From positions 1 through 8,543 of the forward strand of contig JAFAWJ010001131.1 in the NCBI GenBank assembly GCA_019242065.1: 8,543 bases of DNA. The letters run 5' to 3'. The stretch comes from Chloroflexota bacterium (GTDB lineage: Bacteria > Chloroflexota > UBA6077 > CF-72). The notes under the pieces were generated by a model, which did not search any database, was not told where the DNA came from, and saw only the letters and a list, made by a program, of their open reading frames with translations. Position numbers and translations under genes: made by a program. Every line of letters begins with the position of its first letter. Positions within the stretch are counted from its first letter, which is position 1. Shown one piece after another: positions 5,843 to 8,543 of the stretch.

Positions 5843-6849
5843 GTGAGGCGGATCGCGCGCGCCTTCGCGACATGATCACCGCCTTCCGCGTCAGCGATCT
5901 GGTCGCCACCGCGACCGAATTCCAGCTCGCGGATCACCTGGCCGACGGTCCCAAGAGCAGCGCTCAGCTCGCCGAGCTGTGTGGCGCGCATCCCCAGACG
6001 CTGCATCGCGTGTTGCGCGCCCTGACACGCATCGAGCTCGTTCACCAGGAACCCGACGGTCGTTTCGCGCTGGCACCCCTGGGTGAACCTCTGCGCAAGG
6101 ACGTGCCGGACTCGCTGTACCGTATGTCAAAGCTGTGGAGCACCGACCTGTTCAAGCTGACCTGGATGCGTCTGCCGCACAGCGTCCGCACCGGCCAGTC
6201 CGCACAGGAATATCTGTTCGGGCTGCGCCAGTTCGACTACCTGGCGACGCAGCCGGCGGTCGCGGCCATCTTCAACGACGGCATGCTGGCCGGCACGCTC
6301 AACGTGGCGGCGGCGGTGCTCGATGCCTACGACTTCACGCCCTTCAAGACGGTTGTCGACGTGGGCGGGGGCAGCGGCGCCTTTGCCGCGACCGTACTCC
6401 AGGCCCACCCGTCGATGCGTGGCATGGTCTTCGACTTGCCGTTCTGCCGTCGGGGAGCGCTCGACTACTTCGCGGCCGCCGGCGTCGGCGACCGCTGCGA
6501 ATTCGTCGCGGGCGACTTTTTTCAGAGCGTCCCGTCAGGTGTCGACGCGTACGTGCTGAAGTTCATCCTTCACGACTGGGAGGACGAAAAGTGTGCCCAG
6601 ATCCTGAAGACGTGTCGGTCAGCCGTCTCTGGTGACGCGAAACTCCTGCTGGTCGAATCCGTGCTGCCACCGGACGGCGGGCCGCTGACGGACGCGGTCT
6701 TCGGCGACGTGACCATGATTGTCCACACCGGCGGCCGCGAACGGACCGAGGCGGAGTACGCCGGCCTGCTCGACGCGGCCGGCTTCCGCTTGACGCGCGT
6801 GGTGCCGACGCGCGTCGCGCAGAGCGTTATCGAGGCGGTGCCGCGCTGA
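5821..6849 (+). CDS. SAM-dependent O-methyltransferase (COMT-like, with winged-helix dimerisation domain)
   Basis: This 342-residue protein belongs to the class that methylates hydroxyl groups of small molecules, such as phenolics, polyketides or hydroxyneurosporene. Residues of about 15-95 form the N-terminal winged-helix dimerisation domain (TATEFQLADHLADGPKSSAQ, TLHRVLRALTRIELV). The Rossmann-fold catalytic domain has the SAM-binding loop DVGGGSG at 180-186, FDLP near 209 and FILHDWEDEKC, in which His251 aligns with the catalytic base of plant COMT-type enzymes. Length is normal for the family. The ATG at 5821 lies inside the upstream membrane-protein gene (22-nt overlap). An in-frame GTG at 5839 overlaps that gene's TGA by four bases as GTGA and has GGAGC upstream, so it is an equally plausible start that would shorten the protein by six residues. 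The substrate is unknown; it could be a phenolic made by the nearby Rieske enzyme or an unrelated metabolite. Confidence 0.92.
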   Translation: MERSAAVSEADRARLRDMITAFRVSDLVATATEFQLADHLADGPKSSAQLAELCGAHPQTLHRVLRALTRIELVHQEPDGRFALAPLGEPLRKDVPDSLYRMSKLWSTDLFKLTWMRLPHSVRTGQSAQEYLFGLRQFDYLATQPAVAAIFNDGMLAGTLNVAAAVLDAYDFTPFKTVVDVGGGSGAFAATVLQAHPSMRGMVFDLPFCRRGALDYFAAAGVGDRCEFVAGDFFQSVPSGVDAYVLKFILHDWEDEKCAQILKTCRSAVSGDAKLLLVESVLPPDGGPLTDAVFGDVTMIVHTGGRERTEAEYAGLLDAAGFRLTRVVPTRVAQSVIEAVPR

Positions 6850-6903
6850 GCGTCGGCTGCGAGAGCACTTCGTACCTTATCGGGGTGGTGCCGCGCTGAG
6901 CGT
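6837..6903. repeat. Short direct repeat pair at the convergent gene ends
   Basis: The 17-bp sequence ggtgccgcgctgagcgt occurs at 6837-6853 and again at 6887-6903, offset by 50 bp. Similarity continues imperfectly for about 15 more bases with one indel. The first copy spans the methyltransferase stop codon. The second lies within the last codons of the crotonase gene on the opposite strand. The pattern suggests a small tandem duplication at the junction; no mobile element is attached. Confidence 0.7.
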
Positions 6904-7713
6904 TGGGGTGCGGTAGCGGTCCTCGGGGTCGTCCCAACCGACGAAATTGGGCTTGCGCTTTTCGGCGAAGGCCCGACGCGATTCCATCAGGTCGCTCTGC
7001 GCGCCATGTTCACGGAGGCGGTCCGCCAGCGCTTGCAGCTCCGGCGGAACGGTCGGCCGCATGGCGCGCATCATCACCAGGGTGTTGACCCGCGCGGCGG
7101 GCGGCAGGGTCATCAGGTGTTCTGCCATCTCGAAGGAGGCTGGCATGAGCTGGTCGTCGTCGACCAGCCGATTCAGAAAGCCGAGCTCGTACAACCGCTG
7201 CGCGTCGAAGCGAAAGGCGAACGCCATCTCGGTCGCGACGGTATGCGAGAGCCCGTTGACGTGGCCGTGGTTGAACCCACCGAGAAGCCAGCGCTTGACC
7301 TCGGACATCTCGAAAACCGCCGCGCGGACCGACACCCGCAGATCGGCTCGTTCGGCGAGCATGAACCCGCCACCCATGGCAAAGCCGTTGATGGCGGCGA
7401 TGATCGGCTTCTGGATCTCGCCGGTCATGTAGGGGTTGTCGCGCATGGGTCCGCCGCCGCCCCCACTTCCGCTGCCGCCACTACCTCCGCCCACCGTGCC
7501 ACGGGCGACGGACTCCTTCATGTCCTCGCCGACGCAGAAGCCGCGTCCCGTACCAGTGTAGATCGCGACTTCAAGCTCGCGGCTGTCGCGGAACTCGACC
7601 CACGCCTCCGCCAGCGCCGCCCGCAGCTCGGTGCCCAGTGCGTTGAGACGGTCGGGGCGGTTCATGCGGATCACGAAAATACCGTCGCGGCGCTCGGTTT
7701 CCAGGACGCTCAT
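6877..7713 (-). CDS. Enoyl-CoA hydratase/isomerase family protein (divergent crotonase)
   Basis: This 278-residue protein has the crotonase fold, which acts on acyl-CoA thioesters. The N-terminus (DGIFVIRMNRPDRLNAL) and oxyanion-hole segment 1 (RGFCVGEDMKE, 57-67) are clear, and segment 2 is NGFAMGGGFMLAERAD (109-124). In rat enoyl-CoA hydratase the catalytic glutamates are 144 and 164. The first position here is Met118; the second is kept as Glu138. The usual PGxGG segment after the second Glu is replaced by LLGGFNHGHVNG. Residues 72-89 are an unusual Gly/Ser-rich insert. These changes argue against a standard hydratase and leave an isomerase, hydrolase, dehydratase or other crotonase reaction open. 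The ATG at 7713 overlaps the CoA-transferase stop (ATGA), and AAGGCGGA at 7723-7730 is a plausible ribosome binding site. Coupling to the CoA-transferase implies action on the CoA ester it forms. Confidence 0.92.
   Translation of the reverse strand: MSVLETERRDGIFVIRMNRPDRLNALGTELRAALAEAWVEFRDSRELEVAIYTGTGRGFCVGEDMKESVARGTVGGGSGGSGSGGGGGPMRDNPYMTGEIQKPIIAAINGFAMGGGFMLAERADLRVSVRAAVFEMSEVKRWLLGGFNHGHVNGLSHTVATEMAFAFRFDAQRLYELGFLNRLVDDDQLMPASFEMAEHLMTLPPAARVNTLVMMRAMRPTVPPELQALADRLREHGAQSDLMESRRAFAEKRKPNFVGWDDPEDRYRTPTLSAAPPR
7447..7500 (-). repeat. Gly/Ser codon tract inside the crotonase gene
   Basis: These 54 bases encode residues 72-89 of the crotonase, 16 of which (all but Val74 and Pro89) are Gly, Ser or Thr. 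The DNA is a run of GGN and AGN codons in varied synonymous forms rather than a pure short tandem repeat, which suggests the tract is maintained as coding sequence. Confidence 0.8.
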
Positions 7714-8543
7714 GACGCTACGTCCGCCTTGACTCTTGGTGCGACGATGCCTGTCTCCGCGAGCTGGCGGATGTCGTCCTCGGAGTAGCCGTACTCGCGC
7801 AGGACCTCCTGGGTGTGCTCGCCGGGCGCCGGCGCTGCACGCCGCAAGGAGGTTGACGTGCGGGACAGGCGCATGGGCGCGCGGACCACCTCCAACGGCC
7901 CGTAACGGGGACTGTTCACGGTCTGGGCCATGCCCAGGTGCTGCACCTGCGGATTGGCGAAGACCTGGTCAATGGTCAGGATGGGGCCGCAGGGCACGCC
8001 CGCCGCGTTCATCTCGCGAATGAGCTCGTCCGCGGTGAACTGCCTGGTCCTGTCTTCCACGATGCTGCGCAGCTCTTCGCGGTTCACGGCTCGACCGCGC
8101 GCGGTGTCGAAGCGATCGTCCCTGTCCAATTCTTCGGCGTCGATGACACGCAGGAACGCGCGCCACTGGTGGTCGCCGGTGGCCGCGATGTTGATGTTGC
8201 CGTCCGCGGCGGGAAACACGCCGGTTGGAAAGCCGGTGGGATGGTCGTTGCCCGCCTGGGGCGGGACCTCGTGCCCGATCAGCCAGCGCGTCGCCTGGAA
8301 GTCGAGCATGGCGATCTGGGCCTCGAGCAGCGAGGTGTGTACCCACTGGCCTTCGCCGGACTGTTCGCGCTCGATCAGCGCCGCCATGATGCCGTGCGCC
8401 AGGAACATACCGGAGCACAGATCGGAGATGGCGATGCCCACGCGCCACGGCCCGCCACCGGGCGGGCCGGTGATGCTCATCAGCCCGCCCATGCCCTGGG
8501 CGATCTGATCGACGCCCGGGCGATCCCCGTAGGGTCCGTCTTG
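7710..8543 (-). CDS. Class III CoA-transferase, CaiB/BaiF family (N-terminus cut by window edge)
   Basis: This enzyme moves CoA between an acyl-CoA donor and a carboxylic acid, or racemises an alpha-methylacyl-CoA in related members, in the cytoplasm. The visible 277 residues begin inside the conserved segment DGPYGDRPGVDQIAQG and continue with GLMSITG. Asp41 of the fragment (codon at 8421-8423), in GIAISDLCSGMFLAHGIMAAL, sits at the position of the catalytic Asp of the family (Asp169 of formyl-CoA transferase, Asp152 of alpha-methylacyl-CoA racemase). Next comes SGEGQWVHTSLLEAQIAML, then the C-terminal region with GFPTGVFPAADGNINIA and AAGVPCGPI. Full-length members have about 390-410 residues, so roughly 120 N-terminal residues lie beyond the window. 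The stop codon overlaps the crotonase start by four bases, so the two form an operon. Acid activation to the CoA ester is the likely role; the substrate is unknown. Confidence 0.95.
   Translation of the reverse strand, partial: QDGPYGDRPGVDQIAQGMGGLMSITGPPGGGPWRVGIAISDLCSGMFLAHGIMAALIEREQSGEGQWVHTSLLEAQIAMLDFQATRWLIGHEVPPQAGNDHPTGFPTGVFPAADGNINIAATGDHQWRAFLRVIDAEELDRDDRFDTARGRAVNREELRSIVEDRTRQFTADELIREMNAAGVPCGPILTIDQVFANPQVQHLGMAQTVNSPRYGPLEVVRAPMRLSRTSTSLRRAAPAPGEHTQEVLREYGYSEDDIRQLAETGIVAPRVKADVAS

Noticed and set aside
6850..6876. Terminator in the gap between the methyltransferase and the crotonase
   Set aside because: The 27-bp gap holds no convincing stem-loop or T-run on either strand.
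7006..8508. Plus-strand open frames at 7006-7788 and 7930-8508
   Set aside because: They are antisense to the crotonase and CoA-transferase genes, both of which have clear motifs. These frames show no domain features.

Overview
This GC-rich, almost fully coding window looks like an accessory catabolic region of a soil or water bacterium. The best phylum guess is Chloroflexota. It rests on the secreted binding lipoprotein, whose lipid-anchor cysteine is followed by a long Ala/Pro/Thr/Gln/Ser linker of repeated APT-type units, and on the mix of LigXa-type Rieske oxygenase, DHP-decarboxylase-like, MmgE/PrpD and class III CoA-transferase genes. This is an inference; no marker gene is present. No tRNA, rRNA, CRISPR array, insertion sequence or phage gene was seen.

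Layout from left to right: (1) 1-1232, minus: substrate-binding lipoprotein of a branched-chain-amino-acid-type ABC transporter, cut at its C-terminus by the window edge. (2) 1273-3890, plus: a probable operon of a small unrecognised 109-residue protein, a Rieske non-heme-iron oxygenase alpha subunit, and a 4,5-dihydroxyphthalate-decarboxylase-like protein that starts 2 nt after the oxygenase stop. (3) 3892-5256, minus: an MmgE/PrpD family protein, converging on the decarboxylase-like gene with 1 nt between stops. (4) 5348-6849, plus: a small single-pass membrane protein overlapping a SAM-dependent O-methyltransferase. (5) 6877-8543, minus: a class III (CaiB/BaiF) CoA-transferase, cut at its N-terminus by the window edge, followed with a 4-nt ATGA overlap by a divergent crotonase-fold protein.

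Taken together, the genes suggest uptake and breakdown of an aromatic or other carboxylated or methoxylated compound. The binding protein would capture a small acid, the Rieske enzyme would hydroxylate or O-demethylate it, the decarboxylase-like protein would remove a carboxylate, and the CoA-transferase and crotonase would process a CoA-thioester. The PrpD-like protein would act on a branched or tricarboxylic acid. The substrate cannot be read from the sequence. The classical phthalate route cannot be claimed, because no ferredoxin/reductase and no dihydrodiol dehydrogenase lie in the window.

The most notable points are: a crotonase that lacks the first of the two hydratase glutamates and carries a Gly/Ser linker-like insert; a tightly coupled oxygenase/decarboxylase-like pair headed by an unrecognised small gene; an unrecognised membrane protein coupled to the methyltransferase with a possibly leaderless start; and a short direct repeat at the convergent junction near 6837-6903.
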